Translations under genes and position numbers: made by a program | The notes under the pieces: generated by a model | What the model was told of the DNA's origin: nothing | Database searches by the model: none | The model's input: only the letters and a program-made list of their open reading frames with translations | Part shown: positions 1-8,724 of the stretch, in pieces | Numbering within the stretch: the first letter of the stretch is position 1 | Layout of the letters: every line of letters starts with the position of its first letter | Assembly (NCBI GenBank): GCA_027452005.1 | Contig: DAIDHF010000008.1 | Coordinates: forward strand, 1-64,000 | DNA length: 64,000 nucleotides | Direction of reading: 5' to 3' | From: Acidimicrobiales bacterium | Lineage (GTDB): Bacteria > Actinomycetota > Acidimicrobiia > Acidimicrobiales > JAKAVM01

Positions 1-1514
1 GTGCTGTGGCTTACGATCCTGCCCACCGTGACCTCGTGTTGTTCTCGGGGCGGGGTGCATCACAACACTTACTTTCCGACACCTGGATCTGGGATGGTAC
101 GTCGTGGACGCAGGCGCACCCCAAACATACCCCGCCGGCAAGGGAGTACGCATCACTTGCCATAGCCCCAATTTCACCCTCTAGTGGAGATCTAGGTACT
201 GTAGCCAATTCAAGCACGGCTTCAAGTGACGACTTAGTCCTCTTCGGTGGAGTCGGCTCTAGGGGAAATCTTCTATCTGATACCTGGATCTGGAATGGAT
301 CCGACTGGATACACAAACACCCGGTGCTTAGTCCCCCGGCACGACAGGGGGCAGCTATGACTATCTCGGCGTCAACGAAGGGCTTCAAGACAATACTGTT
401 TGGAGGTGTCGACAAAGCTGGAACCTTGTTAGATGACACGTGGGCGTGGAATGGAAGCAATTGGGCACTAGAGCACCCGTCACAAAGTCCCCCGGCCAGG
501 GCATACGCGAGTATTTCCATCGGCCCAAGCTACCTATCTGCCAATAGTTTTACTACTCTTAGCAACCAGGTCCCAATCTTATTCGGCGGACTTTCAAGAG
601 ATGGGCCGTCTCCAATAATGCTCAACGATACTTGGGAGTGGAATGGGGAAACCTGGATTAGACTGTTCCCAAAAACAAGCCCATCGCCGAGACAGGGTGC
701 GGTATTTGCGTACTTGTACACTCCCGTCACTACAACCTCCGGACTTCAGTCAGGAGAAACTTCACCAGAGCATTTGGAAGACACCCTATTTGGAGGCACC
801 ACTGGAGGGGTTCATAATCCAACCGTTCTAGATGATACTTGGGAGTGGGATGGGAGTACGTGGATAGAGGAGTTCCCGGCAACGAGTCCTCCTCAAATAG
901 TTGGAGGTGTAATGTCAATTGCACCTGGCCCGTATGTTGGAGACCCAACTGACCAACCGAGTAACTCTAGTTGGTCGAACTTTGAGGACGTATTTGTTGG
1001 GATTCCAAACAAGTACGATATACCCAATTCAAAGATCGAAACCTGGTCATGGAATACTCTGAGCTGGTCTCCGGGGGTCGTATCAAGTAGCTGGGCCACC
1101 TTGATCGATACGTTTTTGACTGCACTCGCCGCTTATGATCATGATGGGCGAAGTACTCTTGGATTGTCGCAGCTAAGTCAAGTCAGTAACACAACTGTAT
1201 TTACAAGCACTAAAATTGGAAGGGTAACAGACGAATCCCGATCTGGTGTAATCTCCGATTCCGTTGGATCAAACCAATCCGTAAACTTTGATCTTTACCT
1301 CAACGCAGACGGAAGCCCCCGTGGTGGCCTTGTAACCTTGATAAGAAGTTGCAATCCCAGTGACTCTGTAGTGGCCACTCACCCCAATGACAGTCAAAGT
1401 TGTCAACAGTTAATGATGCAATTTCTCCCAATAAATAATCAAACTCCGATAAGTGTAATTTCTCACGAGATAGTCTTCGAACCCGCGACCAGTAAGGACA
1501 AACCACATGGATAA
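1..1514 (+). CDS. Kelch-repeat protein, 5' end outside the window
   Basis: The frame is open to the left edge, so the gene begins before the window; about 503 residues are visible. At least five kelch-type units are seen in the first ~300 residues, each with a hydrophobic LFGG or LFSG strand, then DTWxWxGxxW and a PPAR or SPR turn. Kelch units usually build a beta-propeller used for binding or, in the galactose oxidase fold, catalysis. No copper ligands can be assigned here. The last ~200 residues lose the repeat pattern and form a Ser/Thr-rich domain I do not recognise. An extracellular location is inferred from composition, since the N-terminus is missing. The gene ends in TAA and overlaps a small possible ORF. 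Confidence 0.8.
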   Translation, partial: AVAYDPAHRDLVLFSGRGASQHLLSDTWIWDGTSWTQAHPKHTPPAREYASLAIAPISPSSGDLGTVANSSTASSDDLVLFGGVGSRGNLLSDTWIWNGSDWIHKHPVLSPPARQGAAMTISASTKGFKTILFGGVDKAGTLLDDTWAWNGSNWALEHPSQSPPARAYASISIGPSYLSANSFTTLSNQVPILFGGLSRDGPSPIMLNDTWEWNGETWIRLFPKTSPSPRQGAVFAYLYTPVTTTSGLQSGETSPEHLEDTLFGGTTGGVHNPTVLDDTWEWDGSTWIEEFPATSPPQIVGGVMSIAPGPYVGDPTDQPSNSSWSNFEDVFVGIPNKYDIPNSKIETWSWNTLSWSPGVVSSSWATLIDTFLTALAAYDHDGRSTLGLSQLSQVSNTTVFTSTKIGRVTDESRSGVISDSVGSNQSVNFDLYLNADGSPRGGLVTLIRSCNPSDSVVATHPNDSQSCQQLMMQFLPINNQTPISVISHEIVFEPATSKDKPHG

Positions 1515-1680
1515 AGGCATTACGACCGGTTGCGATCTACTTTCCCGACACGGTAAAAATCCCCACTTGGACAGCAATGAGATAATGGCCAAAGCAACAT
1601 TTACAAGATCAGCCCTTACACAACAGCCTAAGTTGCATACCCCAGCAACTTATGAGGAGGTGCTTACCTCGGCACATTAA
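1507..1680 (+). CDS. Possible small protein of 57 residues, unknown function
   Basis: An ATG overlaps the last eight bases of the kelch gene and opens a 57-codon frame ending in TAA. The motif AAGGA lies about eight bases before the ATG, inside the kelch gene, which would allow coupled translation. The product (MDKGITTGCDLL...) is hydrophilic, with no signal peptide, membrane segment or motif that I recognise. It may be a real small gene or a chance frame in what is otherwise a 270-bp spacer. Confidence 0.3.
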   Translation: MDKGITTGCDLLSRHGKNPHLDSNEIMAKATFTRSALTQQPKLHTPATYEEVLTSAH

Positions 1681-1787
1681 TTCTCATCAAAGAGTGTCTC
1701 AAAAAGGTTGATAGGTTCCGAAGGGCGAAGCTCCTGTCCGACGGGATTTAATGTAGCGATTCAAACTGATGATGTCCCGGAGTTTCC

Positions 1788-2063
1788 TCACCTTGGCCGG
1801 TAGACATCTGCGCGGTGGTCAATACGTAGGACGTTGACCACCAGTTCAGCCTCGTTCAGTTCGTACACGATCCGGTAAGCGCCCCGGCGGGCGGACCACA
1901 TTCCGGTCAGCTCCCTCCACAAAGGATGGCCTACCCGGCGAGGTGCTTCAAGCAATGGTCCAAGCATGAACTCGACCGTGGCTGTGGCGATTTTCGGGGG
2001 CAAGCGGCCGAGCGATCGCTCGGCTGAAGCAGCGATGGAAAGCCTCCACGCTTCGGTCGTCAA
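1788..2063 (-). CDS. ParE/RelE-family toxin
   Basis: This 91-residue protein has the RelE/ParE toxin plan: an N-terminal helix (WRLSIAASAERSLGRLP), a middle with LxGxWSARRGAYRIVYEL, and the C-terminal strand LRIDHRADVYR. The R...YRIVY...HR pattern is typical of RelE-type mRNA interferases, which cut mRNA at the ribosome, although ParE relatives poison gyrase instead. The ATG overlaps the stop of the upstream antitoxin gene by four bases, the usual arrangement for translational coupling. Base composition is richer in GC than the kelch gene beside it, which suggests horizontal acquisition. The family call is firm; toxin activity is inferred. Confidence 0.85.
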   Translation of the reverse strand: MTTEAWRLSIAASAERSLGRLPPKIATATVEFMLGPLLEAPRRVGHPLWRELTGMWSARRGAYRIVYELNEAELVVNVLRIDHRADVYRPR

Positions 2064-2332
2064 TGTGCGAGGTACTTGGCTCGCAGGGCCTCCGCATCCA
2101 GGATATGGCCTTCGGCAATCTCACCTCGGGCCTGGTTGATTTCTTTAATCGCCTGAGGATCTGACAACAAGTCGAGCGTGTCCTCAAGAGCCTCGAGATC
2201 GTCGGGGCTCATCAAGATCGCTGACGGTCTGCCATTGCGCGTCAGGACAACGCGATCGTGCTGGTACTCGACCCGGTCTACGACTTCAGAAAGATGAGCC
2301 TTGATGTGGGCAAGCGAAAAAGTCTCTGTCAT
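2060..2332 (-). CDS. Phd/YefM-family antitoxin
   Basis: The product is an antitoxin of the Phd/YefM type. Its N-terminal half (FSLAHIKAHLSEVVDRV, then VVLTRNGRPSAILMSPDDLEALEDTL) is the DNA-binding Phd fold, and the C-terminal tail (INQARGEIAEGHILDAEALR) would wrap the toxin. The chosen ATG gives MTETFSLAHIK, which matches the family N-terminus; an upstream in-frame ATG at 2350 would add six residues. The gene precedes and overlaps the toxin gene. Such antitoxins normally repress their own operon together with the toxin, but I could not identify an operator. Confidence 0.85.
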   Translation of the reverse strand: MTETFSLAHIKAHLSEVVDRVEYQHDRVVLTRNGRPSAILMSPDDLEALEDTLDLLSDPQAIKEINQARGEIAEGHILDAEALRAKYLAH

Positions 2333-2430
2333 GACCAATATTCTAGTCATTTTTCAGCTGGTTTCAAGGCGACCAGCTCTTCCCGCAGTTCAGCCGGATT
2401 CGAACAGAGTCCGCTCTGCCTGGTGAACTA

Positions 2431-2550
2431 CCCACGCCTGAAGGCGTGGGATTCCATCAAGTTACCCCGAGGGGACTGGCGGCTTCAGCCGTCAGGGGAG
2501 TCGCGGTTCGGGGCGACGCCCCGGGGCGTCAGTCCCCTCGGGGTGTTTTG
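2431..2550. repeat. Palindromic right-end hairpins of an IS200/IS605-type element
   Basis: A perfect hairpin (8-bp arms CCCACGCC/GGCGTGGG, 4-nt loop) occupies 2431-2450. A perfect 14-bp inverted repeat (ACCCCGAGGGGACT at 2464-2477, complement at 2531-2544) encloses two smaller stems, GGCGGC-TTCA-GCCGTC and one around GGGGCGACGCCCC. Subterminal hairpins like these are the ends recognised by IS200/IS605 TnpA. On the minus strand they lie just downstream of the tnpB remnant, where omega/reRNA scaffolds are encoded. A related copy sits at the cbiB/cobC junction near 11391-11430. Confidence 0.6.
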
Positions 2551-2674
2551 ATGGGAACGGGATTGGACGGGTCCTTCAAGCTCCTGTAGGGGAATGGCTG
2601 AGAAGAGTTCTCTGGTAGCCGCCAGCAGGAAGCTGGTGGCCTCAGCCATCACAGGACGTCACTCCCGGCACCAC

Positions 2675-2878
2675 TCACGCAGCAACCGTGTCCGGAGTGC
2701 GCGTTTCATCGGGCCCGTAGCCGGGTGTCCCTCCACGCGCTGTGAACGCAAGCCCTGCGGCAAGGATGCTTCTGGCTGCACTCACATCGGCGTTGTCCGT
2801 CGGTCCGCAGTCCCGGCAGGCGAAGACCGCTTGGCTCTCGCGATTCTTGAAGTCGGTATGCCCGCATACCCCTTTATG
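2675..2878 (-). pseudogene. tnpB: tnpB (IS200/IS605 or IS607 family) C-terminal remnant
   Basis: Reading the minus strand gives 67 residues up to a TGA, containing KNRESQAVFACRDCG, TDNADVSAARSILAAGLA and TARGGTPGYGPDETRTPD. This is the C-terminal zinc ribbon and tail of TnpB/OrfB, including the RuvC-III Asp region (DNADVSAAR). TnpB proteins are RNA-guided nucleases of about 350-400 residues. Here the frame meets a stop at 2879-2881, and only a few further residues (KCLTQG) with a possible first zinc-ribbon Cys lie before it. The RuvC-I and II parts are gone, so the gene is dead. Confidence 0.8.
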
Positions 2879-3002
2879 TCAACCTTGGGTGAGGCATTTT
2901 TCAAAAATTTTCACTGTGCATTGAGGGCTGGAAGGTAAATTCCCATCATAAGATAACTGACTTCAAGGCCTACTGGGATCCGTCAAAGATGAAAGTTCTT
3001 TC

Positions 3003-5153
3003 CTAGCTCCAGCTTCCAGGATAGATCTGACTGGGCTCGACAACCTGGGCTCCAAGTTCCTGGGAGATTGCCTCAATTAGGCCAAGTTGATCGTCGTCTT
3101 GAGCGTGACTTACTACTATCCACGGAATGGTAGATTTGCGAATACTACGTGCCTGCGAGCAGGCCTCTGCAAATGGATCGGCGCAGGCGTTGTCTACAAA
3201 ATTTCCACCCATATTCACAGCACTTGAGGTAGCCCTGGCATCCGAAAAAAGCAGGCACACCGGAAAGAGTCCCTGATCTAATGCCTTCATGGCCAGATCA
3301 CTTCCAACTCGAAGCCCTTCTGCCAGTGGAGTCTTGCCCGAGATCTCTATATCGTCGAGCCTCTTTTTGGCTATCTCAATAGACGAAGTAGGCTCAAGCA
3401 CGACCCTTGCGCTGTTGTTGTTGAAGGTAACCAGTCCGACCGCTATACGCTTTGCGTAAGCACCCAGGAGCCAGAATGAAATAGTCTCTTTGACTGCATC
3501 TATTCTTTCCTGGGCTCCCATTGAATAGGATGTGTCAACTACAAAGATCATGGCCAGCTTCGCGGTTTGCTCGTAGACCTTTTCTCTTAGGTCTTGTATC
3601 TCGATCACCTTGATATCAGCCCCCCCTCCCATTTTGAGGGTTGGTGGAGATTGGTCGTTATCTTTAGATTGATTGGCCCGCCTTGTGCTCATTGCAAAAA
3701 GGGTATCCAATAGTGCAATTGACCCTGGGACTACTCCGGGTTGCCTGGCTCCAATTTGGCGGCCAATTGAAGTCGGGGCCCAGTTGCGACCTCCTTTGAT
3801 GGCCTGTCCATTGCTTACTCGATCTCTTGTTGGTAAATTGTCTTGTGACCGACTAAGTGCTCCTGGAAACCTCTTAGCTCCTGGATTTACAAACCCAATA
3901 AGATTATCTAAAGTAACCTCCCCTGGTGATTTTGGCGTATTTTTGTCCTTGGATCGCTCTGGAGGACCTTTGACTCCACTTACGTTTTCTCCGCTGGTCT
4001 CAGTTACATCTTGCCCGGCTCCACTTGTGGGATCACTCTTTGGACTCCCCCCGTCTGGCTCACGATGGCTTTGGATTGACTCATTTGGCCCGACCGAACT
4101 TGGCCCAGATTCACTAGTGTGGCCAATACCGTCTCTTGAAACTCCAATTGGTTCAGCACTTTGTTGTGATTTAGTAGCTCCGGACCGATCCATTGCATTC
4201 CCAATAACCTGTGAGAGTCTACTGGCTAGACTTTCTGGAGTGTCTAGGGGCGATTTTCGAACCCTGTGTCCCAATACCAACGGGGCAACTCTTCTAACAT
4301 CGTCATCTATAATCCGGTCACGCCCCTCCCATCTGCTAAGTGCCTGAGCGGCCTTACAGATAACGAGATCACCACGCATGCCGTCAATTCCGAGATCAAT
4401 GCAGATCTTTGATGCCAACTGAATAACTCGTGGATCTAGTTCAGGTCCAAGATCGCCATTGACCGGACCGTCAGTCGATTTGGCTCGTGAGACATTTGCA
4501 AGTTTACGAGATAGCTCATCTTGAGCCTTGCTCCAAGACCCTACAAAAGTTCTCGGGCTAGCCTCAAAACTAAGACGACGAGTTACTATCTCCCGTCTTA
4601 CTTCAAGGTCTGTCTCACTAGATACCGTGACCGACATCCCGAATCGGTCTAACAACTGCGGACGTACATCCCCTTCTTCCGGGTTCATCGAACCGATCAG
4701 AACAAACCGGGCCGGATGGACAAATGAGACCCCGTCTCGCTCGACCCGATTTATCCCTGACGCCGACACGTCCAAAAGTACGTCAACTAGGTGGTGGGCG
4801 AGGAGATTTACCTCGTCCACGTATACAACTCCCCCATTTGCCTCTGCCAAAATTCCATTCCGGAACTCCAACTCACCACTATCGAGAAGTCTCTTGAGAT
4901 CGAGACTTCCAACTACGCGATCTTCAGTGGCCCCTAGGGGGATCTCGCAGAATTTGGCCTTCCCACCTAGTAGTTGGGCAAAGGATCTTGCCAGGGTAGT
5001 CTTCGCCGACCCTCGTTCGCCTCGTAGTAGAACACCACCGATGCTTGGGTCAATTGCATTCAAGATAAGTGCTAACTTGGCATCTTCCAGCCCAACCACG
5101 GCACTAAATGGATAGATCGGGTTATCCGTATTGTTTACGTCTTGGTTGGTCAT
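3003..5153 (-). CDS. chlD: Cobaltochelatase/magnesium-chelatase-like ChlI-ChlD fusion (AAA+ and VWA)
   Basis: This 716-residue protein joins a ChlI-like AAA+ ATPase to a ChlD-like integrin domain. Walker A (GERGSAKTT) is at residues 45-53, Walker B is in GGVVYVDEVNLL, and the MIDAS motif DTSYSMG is near residue 538 of a C-terminal VWA domain; a Pro/Ser/Asp-rich linker of roughly 180 residues separates them. With CobN it should form the ATP-dependent chelatase that inserts cobalt into the corrin ring, doing the job of CobS plus CobT. The ATG four bases after the cobN stop is chosen because it starts just before the AAA+ domain; the longer open frame to 5339 has no family support. It is the last gene of the leftward cobalamin operon. 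Confidence 0.88.
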   Translation of the reverse strand: MTNQDVNNTDNPIYPFSAVVGLEDAKLALILNAIDPSIGGVLLRGERGSAKTTLARSFAQLLGGKAKFCEIPLGATEDRVVGSLDLKRLLDSGELEFRNGILAEANGGVVYVDEVNLLAHHLVDVLLDVSASGINRVERDGVSFVHPARFVLIGSMNPEEGDVRPQLLDRFGMSVTVSSETDLEVRREIVTRRLSFEASPRTFVGSWSKAQDELSRKLANVSRAKSTDGPVNGDLGPELDPRVIQLASKICIDLGIDGMRGDLVICKAAQALSRWEGRDRIIDDDVRRVAPLVLGHRVRKSPLDTPESLASRLSQVIGNAMDRSGATKSQQSAEPIGVSRDGIGHTSESGPSSVGPNESIQSHREPDGGSPKSDPTSGAGQDVTETSGENVSGVKGPPERSKDKNTPKSPGEVTLDNLIGFVNPGAKRFPGALSRSQDNLPTRDRVSNGQAIKGGRNWAPTSIGRQIGARQPGVVPGSIALLDTLFAMSTRRANQSKDNDQSPPTLKMGGGADIKVIEIQDLREKVYEQTAKLAMIFVVDTSYSMGAQERIDAVKETISFWLLGAYAKRIAVGLVTFNNNSARVVLEPTSSIEIAKKRLDDIEISGKTPLAEGLRVGSDLAMKALDQGLFPVCLLFSDARATSSAVNMGGNFVDNACADPFAEACSQARSIRKSTIPWIVVSHAQDDDQLGLIEAISQELGAQVVEPSQIYPGSWS

Positions 5154-5157
5154 GTTG

Positions 5158-8100
5158 CTATAGTCCTTCTTCGTTCCAGCCCTCAAATTCGAGTATTGCT
5201 CTCCTAAGTGTATCCTGGGCCTCTCTTGAGGCGTTCCACATCCCTCGCTGGTGAGCCTCCAACAAACGTTTTGCAATGGAGTCGAGAGCATGAGGGTTGT
5301 GACGGTGAAAAAACTCTCGCACGTCCCCGTTACCAACATAAGCCCGGGTCAGCCCCTCGTACATCCAATCCCGGGCTAACTTTGCAGTTGCATCATACCC
5401 GAATACGTAATCGACCGTGGCCGCCATTTCAAAGGCTCCTTTGTATCCGTGATTCATCATGGCCCCTATCCAGCGGGGATTTAGTGCCCTGGAGCGGATT
5501 ACCTTTGCGGCCTCTTCTTCAAGGGTCTTCAACTTGGGTCGTTCAGGTTGTGAGCTGTCGCCAAAGTAGGCCCTGGGAGCTTTGCCGGCCAGTGTTCGCA
5601 CGGCAGCCACGAGCCCCCCGTGCTCTTGAAGGTAGTCGTCTGAATCAAAGATGTCGTGCTCTCGATTGTCTTGATTTTTAATCGCCACCTCAATCCCAGC
5701 AATTCGTCGTCTAATTGGAACTGCTGAATGAACACCTTCTAAGGACTCGCTATAGGAGTACTCTGTCCACTTGAGAAAGATCTCGCCGAGATCACTATCT
5801 GATTCCCAATTTCCGGCCTCAATTGCGGCTAAGACCCCGACTCCATATGAGCCAGGTTTGGGTCCAAATACCCGTGGATCGACCAGACCTGGGGCGACTC
5901 GAAACTCGGCGGCAATAGGGTTTTCATGATCGTCTTCGTCTAGTACTTCAACCAACCCCACAGCTGAGTTGAACAGCTCGATCAAGTTTGGAAACGCGTC
6001 GCGGAAAAAACCGGAGATTCGCAAAGCAACTCCAACCCTGGGTCGCCCGAGTTCTTCGAGGCCTAGCACCCGAAGTCCCTCAACCCGCTGGCTCTCTGCG
6101 TCCCACACGGGCTCGACTCCCAACAAGGCCAGGGCGTGAGAAATGTCATCACCTGCCGTCCGCATGGTTGCGGTCCCCCACACAATAATCCCGACAGATA
6201 TCGGATAACGACCCTCTTGTTCTAAGAACCTGTCGACACTAGCCTGGGCCAACTTGCGACCGACCTCAAAAGACAACCGAGATGGTATCGAGCGCGGATC
6301 TATCGAGTAAAAGTTCCGTCCGGTGGGCAAGACGTGGGCCATACCCCTGGTTGGGGCCCCACTTGGACCGGGTGGTATGTACTTGCCCTCAAGCCCATTG
6401 AATAGATTGGACAACTCATTGGTCGTTTCCTTGAGGGCTGGTACCAAGAAATTGCATATCCACCCTTCAATCTTCTCAAGGTCCCTAGAGTAACCCTCAT
6501 GGTCTCTTCTGACCGAAAACCTATAGTCCATACCGGCCAGCTTCTCAACTTGACTCACGCAAAGTGAATGAAGCAGATCGATCTCAGTCGTAACGCACGA
6601 GTTGGGATCGATGTTATAGATTTCCCCCATGACACGTCTGAGAGAGGGAATGCTACCCTGGTCTATCCTGGTCATCTCGACAATGAGGTCAACAAGTCCC
6701 TCGCCAATAGGGGGCACCCCTAGAACGTGCAAGCCCCCCCTTATTTGGGCATCTTTCAACTCACATAGGTACCCGTCGACTGTTCCAATTAGCCCGTCAA
6801 AGTCGTCATTGGTAAAGTCACCCGGGTCCTTTTCACTAGCAAGTCCAAGGTCCTGATTTAGATTGGCCTCCACCAAGGCTTCCCAGAGTTGCTCACGAAT
6901 AGCGGGCAGCTTCTTTGGATCCAGGCTCGAAATTCTTGCGTGCTCATCGAGTAGATTCTCGACGCGAGAGACATCTCCATAGGTTCCAGCCCGAGTCATC
7001 GGCGGCACTAAGTGGTCGATAATCGTCGCGTGACTTCGCCGCTTAGCCTGTGCACCTTCGCCGGGGTCATTTACAACAAAGGGGTAAAAAACCGGAACGT
7101 TCCCGAGGGCGAGATCGGGAAAACAGGACTTAGATAGCCCAACCCCTTTACCGGGCAACCATTCGAGATTACCGTGCTTGCCCACGTGTACAACGCAGTT
7201 CGCCCCAAAAGTCTCCTCAATCCATCGATAGAAGGCCAGATAGTGGTGCGTTGGTGGCAAGTCAGGTGAGTGATAGATCTGAACCGGATTTTCACCGTAT
7301 CCACGAGCAGGTTGAATCCCCACGTACACGTTAGTCCCTAACCTGATTCCCCCGAAACAAAAACTATCACCGAGTCCATTAAGGCCCAGACCGCCAGGAG
7401 GATCACCCCAGGCGTTCTGGACTTCCAGCTGCACGGTCTCATCTTGGCTGTAAAACCAAGTCAGATAGTCTTTTACACTATAGGTAACCGTACTTTCAGC
7501 GGAAACGAGTTGCTCCATTAGGTGGGTATCTGAATCGGGAATTGACTCGACCTGGTAGCTTCTTTGGGCAAGCCCGGTAAGGATCCCAATGGTTGAGGCC
7601 GGGCTATCTAGACCCACGGCGTTACCAATCCGGCTTTTCTTCGTCGGATAAGAGGAAAGAATAATTGCCACCTTTTTCTCCCTATTTGGGAGTTGCGCCA
7701 GGCGTACCAGGTTACAGCTCAACCCGGCTACCCGTTCCAAGCGGTCGGGAAGGGACCGGTAGGAAGGGACCGGACTGCCTATCGCCCGGCCCTCATCGAC
7801 TATCTCCTTGAAGGATGCCGGAACAGAAATTATCCTCCCGTCAAACTCCGGGATGGCCACCGACATGGCAACATCGATAGGCGATAGCCCAATGGAGCTG
7901 TTTTCCCAGTGCTCCTCGGATCCCGTGGCGGCTATGGCCTGGACAACCGGGACTCCGAGGTCCTCAAAGATTGGTGCCCGCCACTGGTCGGAATTTATAG
8001 AATCGGTACCACCAGCCGCCCACATGGTCGTAACAATACATCTAACCTCGTAGTTTGAAAGCAAAGCCTTCACCTCTTGGCCGTCACTGCCCCTCAGTGA

Positions 8101-8724
8101 GTACGCATATAATGCAATAACTGGGTACCCTTTATTACCAATGGTTTCGATCAAATTTTCGATCGCCAGGGTATTGCCAGCTAAGTACAGGGCCCGATAG
8201 AACAACACGGCCACACACGGTCCCGAGGTTTCCAAGCCAGGCTCTTTGAATACCCCACACCTGGGAACCTCTTTCGGAGGACTTAGTTGACTATCTGGAA
8301 AGCTGTCTCCAGAAATCTTTGAGGAGACAAATTCAAAGAAGCCCAAAAAGTTTTCTGGTCCGCCATGACATAGATACGAAAAGGCCAAGTCGACGTCTCT
8401 AGGGTCGAAAGTACTCAAGAAGTGAAGCTGCGGGTCCGCAACTAGTTCGCCCGACAGTGTCAGGAGACCAACCCCTTTTGATTCACATATCTTCGCTAGG
8501 GTCGTGATTAGGTGTGAGTGCTCACCAAGTCCCCCCAAGAGTCGTATTATTACCAACCTAATATCGGGAGTCACCAAGGAGTCTAATGAATCCGCCTCGG
8601 CGAGGCGATCTAAAAGGTCCTCGGGTCTAAGGGCATAAATGGTGCCGATCCGAGCCTGAACTTCCTCGTGGTAGGTGGCCAGGAGTAAAAAGTCCGAGTC
8701 AATATTAGATACATAGAGCGTCAT
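5158..8724 (-). CDS. cobN: Cobaltochelatase large subunit CobN
   Basis: CobN, at 1188 residues, is near the usual size of 1200-1300. Family hallmarks include HVGKHGNLEWLPGKGVGLS in the middle and a C-terminal block with NPRWIGAMMNHGYKGAFEMA, DYVFGYDATA and REFFHRHNPHAL. It binds hydrogenobyrinic acid a,c-diamide and inserts Co2+ at the cost of ATP hydrolysed by its AAA+ partner, which is encoded directly downstream. Its ATG overlaps the cobQ stop by four bases (ATGA), so translation is probably coupled. A magnesium-chelatase ChlH role is unlikely, because the context is entirely cobalamin biosynthesis. Confidence 0.95.
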   Translation of the reverse strand: MTLYVSNIDSDFLLLATYHEEVQARIGTIYALRPEDLLDRLAEADSLDSLVTPDIRLVIIRLLGGLGEHSHLITTLAKICESKGVGLLTLSGELVADPQLHFLSTFDPRDVDLAFSYLCHGGPENFLGFFEFVSSKISGDSFPDSQLSPPKEVPRCGVFKEPGLETSGPCVAVLFYRALYLAGNTLAIENLIETIGNKGYPVIALYAYSLRGSDGQEVKALLSNYEVRCIVTTMWAAGGTDSINSDQWRAPIFEDLGVPVVQAIAATGSEEHWENSSIGLSPIDVAMSVAIPEFDGRIISVPASFKEIVDEGRAIGSPVPSYRSLPDRLERVAGLSCNLVRLAQLPNREKKVAIILSSYPTKKSRIGNAVGLDSPASTIGILTGLAQRSYQVESIPDSDTHLMEQLVSAESTVTYSVKDYLTWFYSQDETVQLEVQNAWGDPPGGLGLNGLGDSFCFGGIRLGTNVYVGIQPARGYGENPVQIYHSPDLPPTHHYLAFYRWIEETFGANCVVHVGKHGNLEWLPGKGVGLSKSCFPDLALGNVPVFYPFVVNDPGEGAQAKRRSHATIIDHLVPPMTRAGTYGDVSRVENLLDEHARISSLDPKKLPAIREQLWEALVEANLNQDLGLASEKDPGDFTNDDFDGLIGTVDGYLCELKDAQIRGGLHVLGVPPIGEGLVDLIVEMTRIDQGSIPSLRRVMGEIYNIDPNSCVTTEIDLLHSLCVSQVEKLAGMDYRFSVRRDHEGYSRDLEKIEGWICNFLVPALKETTNELSNLFNGLEGKYIPPGPSGAPTRGMAHVLPTGRNFYSIDPRSIPSRLSFEVGRKLAQASVDRFLEQEGRYPISVGIIVWGTATMRTAGDDISHALALLGVEPVWDAESQRVEGLRVLGLEELGRPRVGVALRISGFFRDAFPNLIELFNSAVGLVEVLDEDDHENPIAAEFRVAPGLVDPRVFGPKPGSYGVGVLAAIEAGNWESDSDLGEIFLKWTEYSYSESLEGVHSAVPIRRRIAGIEVAIKNQDNREHDIFDSDDYLQEHGGLVAAVRTLAGKAPRAYFGDSSQPERPKLKTLEEEAAKVIRSRALNPRWIGAMMNHGYKGAFEMAATVDYVFGYDATAKLARDWMYEGLTRAYVGNGDVREFFHRHNPHALDSIAKRLLEAHQRGMWNASREAQDTLRRAILEFEGWNEEGL

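Noticed and set aside
2389..2432. tRNA-like arms on the minus strand (TAGTTCACC...CGGACTCTG...GTTCGAATCCGG)
   Set aside because: Pieces resemble D-, anticodon and T-arm sequence, but no acceptor stem or cloverleaf forms; it is probably sequence flanking the IS end or a chance match.
3673..4347. 224-codon plus-strand frame opposite chlID
   Set aside because: It mirrors the low-complexity linker of the chelatase fusion and shows no ribosome-binding site or domain.
5154..5339. N-terminal extension of the ChlI-ChlD fusion back to 5339
   Set aside because: It would run deep into cobN and has no ATPase family similarity; the ATG at 5153 starts right at the domain.
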